Shown piece by piece: positions 35,351 to 44,712 of a DNA stretch of 64,000 nt (its first letter is position 1; each line of letters starts with the position of its first letter). Below the pieces are notes generated by a model. The model was not told where the DNA came from. It did not search any database and saw only the letters and a program-made list of their open reading frames with translations. Source of the stretch: Aurantibacillus circumpalustris (lineage in GTDB: Bacteria; Bacteroidota; Bacteroidia; B-17B0; Aurantibacillaceae); NCBI RefSeq assembly GCF_029625215.1, contig NZ_CP121197.1:1922001-1986000 (forward strand). The letters run 5' to 3'. The translations under genes and the position numbers were made by a program.

Positions 35351-35395
35351 CTTGTTTCTTGAATTTTGATTCTTGTTTCTTGCTTTTTGTTTCTT
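35351..35395. repeat. Short direct repeats in the nfu-deaminase spacer
   Basis: CTTGTTTCTTG occurs at 35351-35361 and 35372-35382, and a degenerate third copy (tttttgtttctta) ends near 35395. The period is 21 bases. No gene or structure explains it. Confidence 0.6.
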
Positions 35396-35423
35396 ATCTC
35401 CCGATTCCCTAATTTAGTATACT

Positions 35424-35879
35424 ATGACAAAACCTTCTTTTGATGAAATTTATATGGAGCTAGCTGAAAAGCTTGCGCTCCGTTCGCACTGTGTAAAGGC
35501 ACAAGTAGGAGCTGTTTTAACCAAGGATACACGAATAGTTTCTTTAGGATACAACGGTCCTCCGGCAGGTACACATAATTGTGATATCGAATGGCCAACA
35601 GAGGGCTGTCCAAGAGATAGCAAAGGAAGTTGCTCGCTTGCATTACATGCTGAACAAAACGCAATTCTTTACGCAACCAAAAACAATGTCAGTATGCAAG
35701 ATGCTACACTTTATGTAACACTTTCTCCCTGCATTTCTTGCGCACGGGTTATTTTTACAACAGGAATTAAAAAAGTTTTTTTTAAAGATAGCTACGCCAA
35801 CTACAAAGGACTCAAAAATGATGAAGGCGTTGATTTTTTAAGAAGGTTCGGTGTTGATGTTATTCAATATAAAAAGTAG
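35424..35879 (+). CDS. dCMP deaminase (ComEB-like)
   Basis: 151 residues of the zinc-dependent cytidine/deoxycytidylate deaminase fold. His75 and Glu77 in HAEQNA and Cys103/Cys106 in SPCISCARV give the zinc site and proton shuttle. The loop GYNGPPAG and the cysteine-containing GCPRDSKGSC match the dCMP deaminase/ComEB branch rather than tRNA adenosine deaminase. The enzyme makes dUMP for thymidylate synthesis. The small basic protein gene begins directly after its stop codon. Confidence 0.93.
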   Translation: MTKPSFDEIYMELAEKLALRSHCVKAQVGAVLTKDTRIVSLGYNGPPAGTHNCDIEWPTEGCPRDSKGSCSLALHAEQNAILYATKNNVSMQDATLYVTLSPCISCARVIFTTGIKKVFFKDSYANYKGLKNDEGVDFLRRFGVDVIQYKK

Positions 35880-36212
35880 GTGTTACTTAAATACATATTT
35901 TTTATTTGTGTATTAATAACTCCGTTTTTATCTGTTAGCTCACAAGTTAAAGGAACAGGTCCCAAAGAAAAAAGCTTTAAGCAAGATCTGAAAACCAATA
36001 AACAAATAAGGAAAGAGGCACGTGAAAAACGAAAAATAGCTAAGGCTGAGAAAAAAGCGATCAAAAAATACCACAAGAGGCTACAAACAAAAGCGGTGCG
36101 TAAGAGAATGAAATCGAATAGAAAGAACGCAACACGATACAATGATAATAAAAAGGAATTTTTTTTAAAAAAATGGTTTAAAAACTCCAAATTATTTAGA
36201 AAAAAACGCTAA
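35880..36212 (+). CDS. Very basic small secreted protein, GTG start
   Basis: 110 residues. The only possible start is GTG at 35880, directly abutting the TAG of the deaminase gene, so translation is probably coupled. The first 22 residues form a clear signal peptide (LLKYIFFICVLITPFLSVSSQ). The mature part is dominated by Lys and Arg (KEAREKRKIAKAEKKAIKKYHKRL; here in one helix-forming run) with almost no hydrophobic core, so a very high pI and a coiled or extended form are expected. I do not recognise it. It could bind nucleic acid, lipopolysaccharide or acidic polymers outside the cell; these are guesses from charge. Confidence 0.72.
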   Translation: MLLKYIFFICVLITPFLSVSSQVKGTGPKEKSFKQDLKTNKQIRKEAREKRKIAKAEKKAIKKYHKRLQTKAVRKRMKSNRKNATRYNDNKKEFFLKKWFKNSKLFRKKR

Positions 36213-36462
36213 ATACCATTTAAAACGCATTTTAAACCACTTATCAACTTCATTTTACCACAATAAAAAATGTTAATTTTAATTGAAGAAAAGCTCCCTA
36301 AATTTATTTTAAAATTAAATTTATGTTAATCCAAGAATACAAGTTTAATACCTTGAAAACCATCTGTTTAATAAAAAACACAGAAGTTTTTTTGTTATAT
36401 AACGCAAGGCTTTATAAATTTAAGGCTTTACAAACTAAGATATTAAGGTAATTTAACACTAT

Positions 36463-39400
36463 ATGAAGAAGATTTATTTAGCAGTTGTATTGGTTATTTT
36501 TGCAAGCTTATCAGCTTTGGCTCAAAATGATAATGGGGCAATTAAGATAACTTTGAAGGATAAGAGCACAGGAGAAGCAATCCCTTTTGCGAATGTAGTG
36601 GCTTATAAAGATGGCGTCCAGGTTGGTGTTGCGACAACGAACATGGATGGTGAAGCATTCATCAAACCTTTAACACCTGGAAAATATACCGTTAAGGGTA
36701 TTTATATTGGTTACCAAGCAGCAGAAGTAAAAGATGTGGTTGTTGGTGAAGGAAAAACCTCTTATGTTCCAATTAATCTTGCAAATGGAGAAGGAGTTAA
36801 TTTAGAAACTATCGACGTTATTGCTTATCAGGTGCCGCTTATTGATCCAGATACAAAATCAGGGGCTACCGTTACTCGTGAAGATTATCAAAACCTTGCC
36901 ACAAAGGATATTAACTCTGTTGCGGCAACTACAGCAGGTGTTTATCAAGCGGATGAAGGAAGTAAAATTAATATTCGTGGAGGTCGTGATAATAATGCGA
37001 CATACTTTGTAGATGGAGTTAAGGTTTTCGGTACGCCGAGGTTGCCACAGCAATCCATTGAACAATTACAGGTTATTACTGGCGGAGTTCCGGCAAGTTA
37101 TGGGGACTTAACATCAGGTGCGATATCAATTTCTACACGCGGCCCGCAGTCAAAGTATTTTGGTGGCGTGGAATTAATTTCTTCACAGTTAACAGACAAG
37201 TTCGGATACAATTCGATTGGTTTTAGTTTAGGAGGCCCTTTATACAAAAAGAGAGACTCAACAAGAAGAACAGTTCTTGGATTTTTCGTGTCAGGTCAAG
37301 GAAATTATATAAAAGAACCAAGCCCGTCTTTTGTTCCAATTTATGTTTTAAAAGACGAAAAGTTGCAACAAGTTAAGGAAAACCCTTTAACACCGTCGCG
37401 TTCAGGAACCGGTTATGTGCGCAGTTCTGAGTTTGTTACAAAGGATGATATGACAACTCAAAGGTTTCGTCCCAATGCAGTGTTTCGTTCATTGTCATTA
37501 AATGGAAAATTGGATTATCAGCCTACCAATAATACGAATGTGACTTTGGGTGGTTTTTATGAGTATTCAGATCAATTTAATGCTACAAACACTAACCCCG
37601 CAGTGGCTTCAAACGCCATGTTTAATTCTAATAACAATTCACAAACAATCAATACTACCTGGAGAACTAATCTTTCTATCACGCAAAAGTTCGGTAATGC
37701 AACGGCTGACAAAACAAAAACCCAATCGTTATTATCCAACTCTTACTTTAAGTTCTTAGCCAGTTACGAAAAAGTAATAGCAACCACACAAAGTGCGCAG
37801 CATAAGGATAACGTTTTTGATTATGGTTATATAGGAAACTTTGAAATACCTCGTTCTACTTATATGAATGCTTATAACTATGATTTTACTCCAGATTATC
37901 AGCCAACATCTGGTTCTCTGGCAACTCCTTCGTATACCTATTTAGGGGATAGAACAGGAGGCGTAAAATTCACACCTGGCACGCAAAATCCAGATGCTGC
38001 GTTATACACAAGTTGGTTGGCAGCACATACTGCTACACGCTTGTTTACCATGGACTATATCGCGGCCAACAACGGACTTAGAAATGGTGATCAACCTGCT
38101 ACTATTTATAATTTGTTTAATAGTTTTGGATTCGGTAATTCTGTTTATAGGAAGCAAACCGATGAGCAAATTAGAATTACAGCAAGTTTTAATACAGATA
38201 TTAAAAATCATGCTTTAACTTTTGGGCTTGAGTTTGATCAAAGATCTTTAAGTTACTTTGGCTTGAATGCAACAGCTCTGTGGACAAGGATGAGACAAAT
38301 TACCAATCAACACACTGCTCAGCTTGATAAATCAAATCCACATCTTAATACTGAGTTATCGGGTGTAATTCCTTACTATTATTATGATTATTTGTACCAG
38401 GAAAACCAACAAACTCAGTTCTCTGAGAAATTACTTGAAAAATTAAATCTACCGAAAAATCATACGGGTTTTGTTAATACCGACGCCATTGATCCGTCTA
38501 TTTTAAGCCTTGATATGTTCAGTGCTGAGGATCTTTTAGGAACAACTGATAACGCCAACTTGATTAGCTATTATGGTTACAGTCATGATGGAAAGAAAAC
38601 TGGTGGTAAAACTAATATTAATGATTTCCTTGAAAAGAAGGATGACAGCGGTAGAAATACGTTACCAATTGGCGCATTTAGGCCAATTTATTCTTCAGTT
38701 TACATCATGGACAAGTTCGATTTTAAAGACATCAAGTTTTTAGCTGGATTCCGTGTTGATAGGTACGATGCAAATCAACAAGTATTAAAAGATAAATACT
38801 CTTTGCACGAGTTGGCTAAAGTAAGTGATTTAGGATCTCTTGAAAATCTTCCTGCTGGCTTTACAGATAACATTCCTGGCAATATCTCTAAGGACGCTGC
38901 TGTTTATGTTGCGCAAAATCCTCAGGGTGGAAAATCTCCACTAGCAATACTTGGTTATAGAGAAGGTGACAAATGGTTTAACTCTGAGGGGAATGAAATA
39001 TCAGACCCTAATCTTATTTCAACTTCTGATGGGCGTCCAATTCCCTTGTATAAGGATATGGCCAATTATGATAAAAAAATGTCTATCGGAGCTTTTGAAA
39101 ATTATATTGCGGCTATTAACCCTCAGCCACGTTTAGGATTTTCATTTCCAATTTCAGATGTCGCCAATTTCTTCGCACATTATGATTGGTTAATACAACG
39201 ACCAACGAATAATCAATTAAATCCTTTGGATTATTATTTTCTGAATGCATCACAACAAAATCCTCTTATACAAAACCCAAATCTTAAGCCGCAGCAGACC
39301 ATTGATTATGAATTAGGATTCGCACAAGTTTTAAACGAAAGAAAAAACGCTGCTTTAACCATCACATCTTTTTACAAAGAGTTTAGAAATCAAATCAATC

Positions 39401-40197
39401 AGCGCGTTGTAGTCGGAGCTTATCCTAAAAATTATATTATGTATGATAATATTGATTTTTCTACCGTTAAAGGACTATCGCTCAAATTTGAACTCAGAAG
39501 AACAGGCGGTTCGCAAATTAATTTTAATTACACACTCCAATTTGCCGAAGGTTCAGGCTCAAATATTAATTCCGGTGCTAACTTAGCCTCTAGTGGTCAA
39601 CCAAACCTACGTGTACTCCAACCGTTAGATTATGATCAACGTCATAGTTTTGTATTGTCTTACGATTACCGCTTTGGTAGTAAAAAGGATTATAAGGGAC
39701 CAACTTTTAAAACCAAAAAAAATAAAACAATTCAATTCTTAGAAGATGTTGGATTCAATTTCACTTTCTTATTAGGATCAGGAACTCCTTACACGCGTTG
39801 GAATACAGCGGTGCCTATAAATGGTGGCGGACGTTCGAGTATTGTAGGACAAATTAATGGTTCATCTAAGCCATGGCAATTTAGAGCTAATTTAAGAATT
39901 GATAAAAATATTGCTTTGGAGTGGGGAAAAAATGAATCAGATAACAAAAAGACAGCCAATCTAAATATTTATTTACAGATTTTGAATTTGTTTAACACAA
40001 GTAATGTTATCAACGTTTATCACTACACGGGTGCTTCTGATGATGATGGTTATTTGCAATCAACTCAGGGACAAAATGCATTGTCTATAACTAATAGTGC
40101 TGCAGCTTTCTCTGATATGTACAGCATAAGAATGAATGCACCTAATAATTATAGCTTACCGAGACAAATACGCATAGGAGTTTTATTTGAATTTTAA
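36463..40197 (+). CDS. TonB-dependent outer-membrane receptor with carboxypeptidase-like N-domain
   Basis: 1,244 residues. Signal peptide MKKIYLAVVLVIFASLSALAQ, then a CarboxypepD_reg-like domain (about 25-110; STGEAIPFANVVAYKDG). The plug domain (about 130-230) shows INIRGGRDNNATYFVDGVKV and ITGGVPASYGDLTSGAISI. The rest is a 22-strand beta-barrel ending PRQIRIGVLFEF, with the terminal aromatic residue required for outer-membrane insertion. It belongs to the TonB receptor group that is not SusC: no SusD partner follows. Instead the next genes encode a giant secreted protein (ATG 11 bp after this stop) and a PorV-like barrel. The substrate could be a large polymer or the adjacent cargo. A 250-bp AT-rich leader precedes it. 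Confidence 0.92.
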   Translation: MKKIYLAVVLVIFASLSALAQNDNGAIKITLKDKSTGEAIPFANVVAYKDGVQVGVATTNMDGEAFIKPLTPGKYTVKGIYIGYQAAEVKDVVVGEGKTSYVPINLANGEGVNLETIDVIAYQVPLIDPDTKSGATVTREDYQNLATKDINSVAATTAGVYQADEGSKINIRGGRDNNATYFVDGVKVFGTPRLPQQSIEQLQVITGGVPASYGDLTSGAISISTRGPQSKYFGGVELISSQLTDKFGYNSIGFSLGGPLYKKRDSTRRTVLGFFVSGQGNYIKEPSPSFVPIYVLKDEKLQQVKENPLTPSRSGTGYVRSSEFVTKDDMTTQRFRPNAVFRSLSLNGKLDYQPTNNTNVTLGGFYEYSDQFNATNTNPAVASNAMFNSNNNSQTINTTWRTNLSITQKFGNATADKTKTQSLLSNSYFKFLASYEKVIATTQSAQHKDNVFDYGYIGNFEIPRSTYMNAYNYDFTPDYQPTSGSLATPSYTYLGDRTGGVKFTPGTQNPDAALYTSWLAAHTATRLFTMDYIAANNGLRNGDQPATIYNLFNSFGFGNSVYRKQTDEQIRITASFNTDIKNHALTFGLEFDQRSLSYFGLNATALWTRMRQITNQHTAQLDKSNPHLNTELSGVIPYYYYDYLYQENQQTQFSEKLLEKLNLPKNHTGFVNTDAIDPSILSLDMFSAEDLLGTTDNANLISYYGYSHDGKKTGGKTNINDFLEKKDDSGRNTLPIGAFRPIYSSVYIMDKFDFKDIKFLAGFRVDRYDANQQVLKDKYSLHELAKVSDLGSLENLPAGFTDNIPGNISKDAAVYVAQNPQGGKSPLAILGYREGDKWFNSEGNEISDPNLISTSDGRPIPLYKDMANYDKKMSIGAFENYIAAINPQPRLGFSFPISDVANFFAHYDWLIQRPTNNQLNPLDYYFLNASQQNPLIQNPNLKPQQTIDYELGFAQVLNERKNAALTITSFYKEFRNQINQRVVVGAYPKNYIMYDNIDFSTVKGLSLKFELRRTGGSQINFNYTLQFAEGSGSNINSGANLASSGQPNLRVLQPLDYDQRHSFVLSYDYRFGSKKDYKGPTFKTKKNKTIQFLEDVGFNFTFLLGSGTPYTRWNTAVPINGGGRSSIVGQINGSSKPWQFRANLRIDKNIALEWGKNESDNKKTANLNIYLQILNLFNTSNVINVYHYTGASDDDGYLQSTQGQNALSITNSAAAFSDMYSIRMNAPNNYSLPRQIRIGVLFEF

Positions 40198-40207
40198 AGA
40201 CAGGAAC

Positions 40208-43200
40208 ATGAAAAAAATAATAATAATTTTAGCAGCAGTATCAACTACAGCCTTATTTGGTAGGGAAAAAGTTGCCTCAGAACGACCTTCTGGTTCTTCA
40301 TCAGGTGGTGGTAACAGAGTAATGGCAAATTGTGCTGCACCTAACGCCAGTCAGGAATTAAGATTTAATAATGTAAGAACCATTATTTTTAGTGGTGGAG
40401 ATATGTGGTGGGACAGAAATGGCAACGGAAATGCCTTCTACTATATTCCTAGTGTGGCTAATAGAAATACAGGCGTTTCATCTAGTTTCGCTGGATCTAT
40501 ATGGCTTGGAGGATTAGATGCTGGTGGGCAATTAAAAATCGCTGCTATGACCTACCGTCAGAGTGGTATAGATTTTTGGTCTGGGCCATTGGATACAATA
40601 AACGCTTCGGCAGATCCTGCTGTGTGTGCTAAATACGATCAAATTTACTCTATTTCAAGAGCTGAAGTTGAAGAGTTTTCAACTGGAGTAATTCCGTCCG
40701 CAGCAATTTTGAACTGGCCAGGAAATGGAGACGTGAGTAAAAGACAAGGTAAATATTTGGCGCCATTTGTTGACGTAGATAACGACGGTGTTTACGATCC
40801 TGCTGGAAGTCGCGATTATCCTGCTTACGATATTGACAATAAAGCTGAAAAAGATAATCTTGGTTTTTGTAAAACAAAGTTATTTGGTGACAATACTTTA
40901 TTTTGGGTATTTAATGACAATGGAGGTATTCATACCGAAACTCAGGGCGTTCCAATTGGAGTGGAGGTAAGAGCTCAAGCATTTGCATTTAAAACAAATG
41001 ATGAGATTAATAATATGACCTTCTATAGTTATGAAGTTTTTAATCGTTCTTCATTTCAATTGAATCAGACTTATTTTACAATTTGGAACGATGCCGATCT
41101 AGGATACTTCCTGGATGATTACGTTGGTTGTGATGTTAAGAGGGGTTTAGGATATATTTACAATGCAGATCCATTTGATGAAACTGCTATGGGAACTAAT
41201 GGTTATCAAGATTACCCACCTTCTTTAGGTTGCGATTTTTTTAAGGGTCCACTGGCTGATTTGAATGACGGAATAGACAATGATCAGGATAATGGGACAG
41301 GTCTTCTTCACAGCGGTATAGATGAAGCAGGTGAAACAATTCAAATGAGCCGTTTCACTTATTACAATAATAACTATGGTGCATTTCCTCCACAAACTGT
41401 AAATCCCGATATTGCCATCCATTACTATAATTACATGACAGGTAGATGGAAAGATAGCTCACCATTTACTGTTGGTGGAAATGCTTATGGTGGAACTACT
41501 CCTTCAACATTTGTATATGATGGTAACCCAGTGACTGGCACAGGTTGGACGGAAAAGGGTTCTGGTAATCCTCCAGGTGACAGAAGGTTTCTTCAATCTG
41601 CAGGACCATTTACTCTAAAACCTGGTGCAGTAAATGAGATTACGTTTGGAATGCCATGGGCTCAAAGTTCGAGTAAAGGTGGAAATATTCAATCGCTTGA
41701 TTTAATGTTTAACGCTGATGACAAAGCTCAAGCATTGTTTGATAATTGTTTTAAACTTCTTGATGGGCCAGAGGCACCAGTTATGACTATTCAGGAAATG
41801 AATAATGAGTTAATATTTTATTTAGTGAACGAAAAGGGTAAAAATAACTACAAACAATTCAATAATGATTACGCAGAAGAAGATATCTCAATCGTTTCAG
41901 ATCCATCTTCAAGTAACTTAGCTTTAAGAAATCCCGATAAGTTTTATAAATTCGAAGGATATATTGTTTATCAAGTTAAAAACGAAGGTATAACCTCTAC
42001 TGACCTCAGTGATCCAACAAAAGCAAAAGTTGTTTTTCAGTGTGATATTGAGAACGGACACGCTAGACTTACTAATTTTGAACAAGATAATATTAGAGGC
42101 GGTTTTGTGCCGACAGTTAAGGTAGAGGGTGAGGATAAAGGAATTAGGACTTCATTTAAAATTACTGATGATGCGTTTTCTACTCTGGAAAACAGAAAAC
42201 TAGTTAATAATAAGCAATACTTTTTTCTTTGTGTAGCTTATGCCTTTAATGAATACCTGCCGTATAAACCTGACATATCACCGTCTCAAAGTTCATCAGA
42301 AAACTACCTTGGTCAAAAAAGACCTTATCTAGAAGGACGAAAATATAAGCGTGCTTCAGGTACACCTCATAATACCGATCTTGAAAAAGGAGGAACACTG
42401 TCTCAGTCATTTTATGGCTTTGGTCCAAAAATTACAAGAGTTGAAGGTCAAGGTAATGGTGGAAATATGTTAACGCTTACGAAAGCTTCTGAGGATGAAA
42501 TTGTTACTAATTTTTTCAAAGCCGACATTACTTATGAGAATGCGCAAGGACCTTTGAATATTAAAGTTGTAGATCCTTTAAATGTTAAGGATTCTAAGTT
42601 CAGTTTTAAATTCATTAATTATAATAAAAACTCCACTGGACCAACAACAGATGCAAATGCTATGATACCTGTAATTTCCTCAGGATCTGTTTCTTCTTAT
42701 AAAGGCACAATAAACACGTTAAATGTGCAAAATACAAGTTGGGAATTAAAAGATCTTGTGAGTGGAAAAAAATATTACTCAACAGAAATAAACAGTAAGT
42801 CTGCATTATCTGATACGATTTATCAAACGATAAAAGTTGGTAATGAGTTTTATTTCCCTGATTTAGGTTTCTCTGTTAATATTAAACAGGTAGCTGATCC
42901 AGGTGAAAGAATAAATCGATTTACTGATTTTAAAGGGCTAACAGAAGATTCGGCTTACACAGGCCCATCACCTGGTTCACTTATTGGAGCAAGTATTTCT
43001 TATCTAAACGGTCAGTCTAATTGGTTAAATTCGGTTCCTGATTTTGATTTCGCAAACCCTTATAATTGGATTTTGTCAGGATCAACAAAGTCAGAGGGTC
43101 TCGAAGATGCTTATTACAAATTATCAACCGCAAATAAAGTTCAAGCTTTTTATGATCCAGACAAACAGTATGGGCAGATCCTTGGTGGTACCTGGGCGCC

Positions 43201-44692
43201 ATATCCGCTTACGGCTTCTTATTATTCGGTTGCTCCAGGCCCGCAGGGTAAATATCCAGGTAGATGCTTTGGTGGACCAGGGTTTGATGGTAGAGTTTGG
43301 GAGGAAGATGAGAATTTAAAAGCACTATTTGGACAACTTCAGACTTCAACAAATAGCACGCCAGGTAGGTTAAATACCGATTTGAGAAAGTTGAGTAGTA
43401 CATTGGTAGTGTTCACAAAAGATAAATCCAAGTGGACTCGTTGTGTTGTACTCGAAATGCAAGAAAAATCAATTCTAAGTGAAGGTAATGCAATCTTCTT
43501 TTCACCAAGAAAGCATGCTTCCGTTGATAAGGATGGTAAACCGGCAGCGGTTGGTTCCGGCACTAGTTCTTCTTCATCCGATCCGAATTTCATCTCAGAA
43601 ACAAGCATGGGATGGTTTCCAGGCTATGCTATTAATATTGAGACTGGCGAACGTTTAAATATGGCTTTTGGTGAAGATAGTTATCAGAAAGAAAATAATG
43701 GTAATGATATGATTTGGAATCCTACAGCAAATTATGATTTCCCTTATCGTTTCTCCATGGGAGGTAAACATTTTGTTTATGTATTTGGTGGTAACTCAAT
43801 TAAATCTACTTTTTATTCAAGTGCTGCATACGCTTACAAATGGATAAAAGATTTAGATAACAAAGAAAGTTTTGTGGGGCCATACGATTACGGTAAGAGA
43901 ATGATTACCATTTTGAAAAGTTACTTTACAACTGAAGTGTTTTCTGATAATAAACCGCAGAACGGCGGAGCCCTCGATGCTTTAAATTGCGTTGAGCGCG
44001 ATATCATGTGGGTTTCAATACCAATGCCTGCTCCAGGTTTAGAATTTAAAACTCCTGACCTCATGCCTTCTGATGTTAGGGTTCAAATAAATGTAACCAA
44101 ACCTTACCGCTATGGATGGTCAGGTATTGCTAATTTGCCCTATGCGGCACAACCATATGGTACAGTAAATACATTGTTAAGTGTAAACAACCCAAGTTTG
44201 TTAACTGATGACATTAAAAAGTCTGACGTTCAAAATAACAATTTTCCAATGTATACATTCAATACGAACGATATTTCCACTTTGTATCAACAAGAGGGAA
44301 TAGCGAAGAACGCGATGGATAGAATTAATATTGTTCCAAATCCTTATTATGGATCTTCTGCCTACGAGACCGGCAGGGCTGATAATAGGATTAGAATAAC
44401 TAATTTGCCGAGTAAATGTACAATTAAGATATTTACTATGAATGGAACGCTAATAAGAACAATTAAACGTGATGTAACTGATCAAGAGGATTTATATACT
44501 GGTGTTTCAGGCGGCGTTGGAGACTTAAAAACATCTAAACGTAGTTCGTTTGTTGAATGGGATTTGAAAAATCAAAATAATATTTCTGTAGCTAGTGGAC
44601 TCTACATTTTTCATATTGATGCGCCTGGAGTTGGAGAGAAAATACTTAAATGGTTTGGCGTTATGCGCCCATTAGATGTTCAAAGCTACTAA
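40208..44692 (+). CDS. Giant secreted protein with type-A-like T9SS C-terminus, partner of the TonB receptor
   Basis: 1,495 residues from the ATG at 40208, the start that exposes a signal peptide (MKKIIIILAAVSTTALFG); the ATG at 40187 lies inside the receptor gene. The N-terminal third has aromatic and Asp-rich motifs (FSGGDMWWDRNGNGNAFYY, FVDVDNDGVYDPAGSRDYPAYD, LNDGIDNDQDNG) that look like calcium-binding loops. A middle part has short fibronectin-like segments (KFYKFEGYIVYQVKN). The end, INIVPNPYYGSSAYETGR followed by LYIFHIDAPG and GEKILKWFGVMRP, is a FlgD-like/type-A sorting domain. No enzyme motif is recognised. It lies between the receptor and a PorV-like protein, with which it is surely cotranscribed. 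Confidence 0.88.
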   Translation: MKKIIIILAAVSTTALFGREKVASERPSGSSSGGGNRVMANCAAPNASQELRFNNVRTIIFSGGDMWWDRNGNGNAFYYIPSVANRNTGVSSSFAGSIWLGGLDAGGQLKIAAMTYRQSGIDFWSGPLDTINASADPAVCAKYDQIYSISRAEVEEFSTGVIPSAAILNWPGNGDVSKRQGKYLAPFVDVDNDGVYDPAGSRDYPAYDIDNKAEKDNLGFCKTKLFGDNTLFWVFNDNGGIHTETQGVPIGVEVRAQAFAFKTNDEINNMTFYSYEVFNRSSFQLNQTYFTIWNDADLGYFLDDYVGCDVKRGLGYIYNADPFDETAMGTNGYQDYPPSLGCDFFKGPLADLNDGIDNDQDNGTGLLHSGIDEAGETIQMSRFTYYNNNYGAFPPQTVNPDIAIHYYNYMTGRWKDSSPFTVGGNAYGGTTPSTFVYDGNPVTGTGWTEKGSGNPPGDRRFLQSAGPFTLKPGAVNEITFGMPWAQSSSKGGNIQSLDLMFNADDKAQALFDNCFKLLDGPEAPVMTIQEMNNELIFYLVNEKGKNNYKQFNNDYAEEDISIVSDPSSSNLALRNPDKFYKFEGYIVYQVKNEGITSTDLSDPTKAKVVFQCDIENGHARLTNFEQDNIRGGFVPTVKVEGEDKGIRTSFKITDDAFSTLENRKLVNNKQYFFLCVAYAFNEYLPYKPDISPSQSSSENYLGQKRPYLEGRKYKRASGTPHNTDLEKGGTLSQSFYGFGPKITRVEGQGNGGNMLTLTKASEDEIVTNFFKADITYENAQGPLNIKVVDPLNVKDSKFSFKFINYNKNSTGPTTDANAMIPVISSGSVSSYKGTINTLNVQNTSWELKDLVSGKKYYSTEINSKSALSDTIYQTIKVGNEFYFPDLGFSVNIKQVADPGERINRFTDFKGLTEDSAYTGPSPGSLIGASISYLNGQSNWLNSVPDFDFANPYNWILSGSTKSEGLEDAYYKLSTANKVQAFYDPDKQYGQILGGTWAPYPLTASYYSVAPGPQGKYPGRCFGGPGFDGRVWEEDENLKALFGQLQTSTNSTPGRLNTDLRKLSSTLVVFTKDKSKWTRCVVLEMQEKSILSEGNAIFFSPRKHASVDKDGKPAAVGSGTSSSSSDPNFISETSMGWFPGYAINIETGERLNMAFGEDSYQKENNGNDMIWNPTANYDFPYRFSMGGKHFVYVFGGNSIKSTFYSSAAYAYKWIKDLDNKESFVGPYDYGKRMITILKSYFTTEVFSDNKPQNGGALDALNCVERDIMWVSIPMPAPGLEFKTPDLMPSDVRVQINVTKPYRYGWSGIANLPYAAQPYGTVNTLLSVNNPSLLTDDIKKSDVQNNNFPMYTFNTNDISTLYQQEGIAKNAMDRINIVPNPYYGSSAYETGRADNRIRITNLPSKCTIKIFTMNGTLIRTIKRDVTDQEDLYTGVSGGVGDLKTSKRSSFVEWDLKNQNNISVASGLYIFHIDAPGVGEKILKWFGVMRPLDVQSY

Positions 44693-44712
44693 TCACAAAG
44701 GAAGTAAAGACT

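Noticed and set aside
36213-36462. The AT-rich 250-bp leader of the TonB receptor gene, inspected for a riboswitch, tRNA or promoter.
   Set aside because: Only weak AT-rich palindromes and no good TTTG-N20-TAnnTTTG match were found.
40187-40207. Earlier in-frame ATG for the giant cargo gene.
   Set aside because: It lies within the receptor coding sequence and would place charged residues before the signal peptide; the ATG at 40208 fits better.
44650-44712. Earlier in-frame ATG for the PorV-like gene.
   Set aside because: It lies inside the upstream gene and would hide the signal peptide that begins at 44713.
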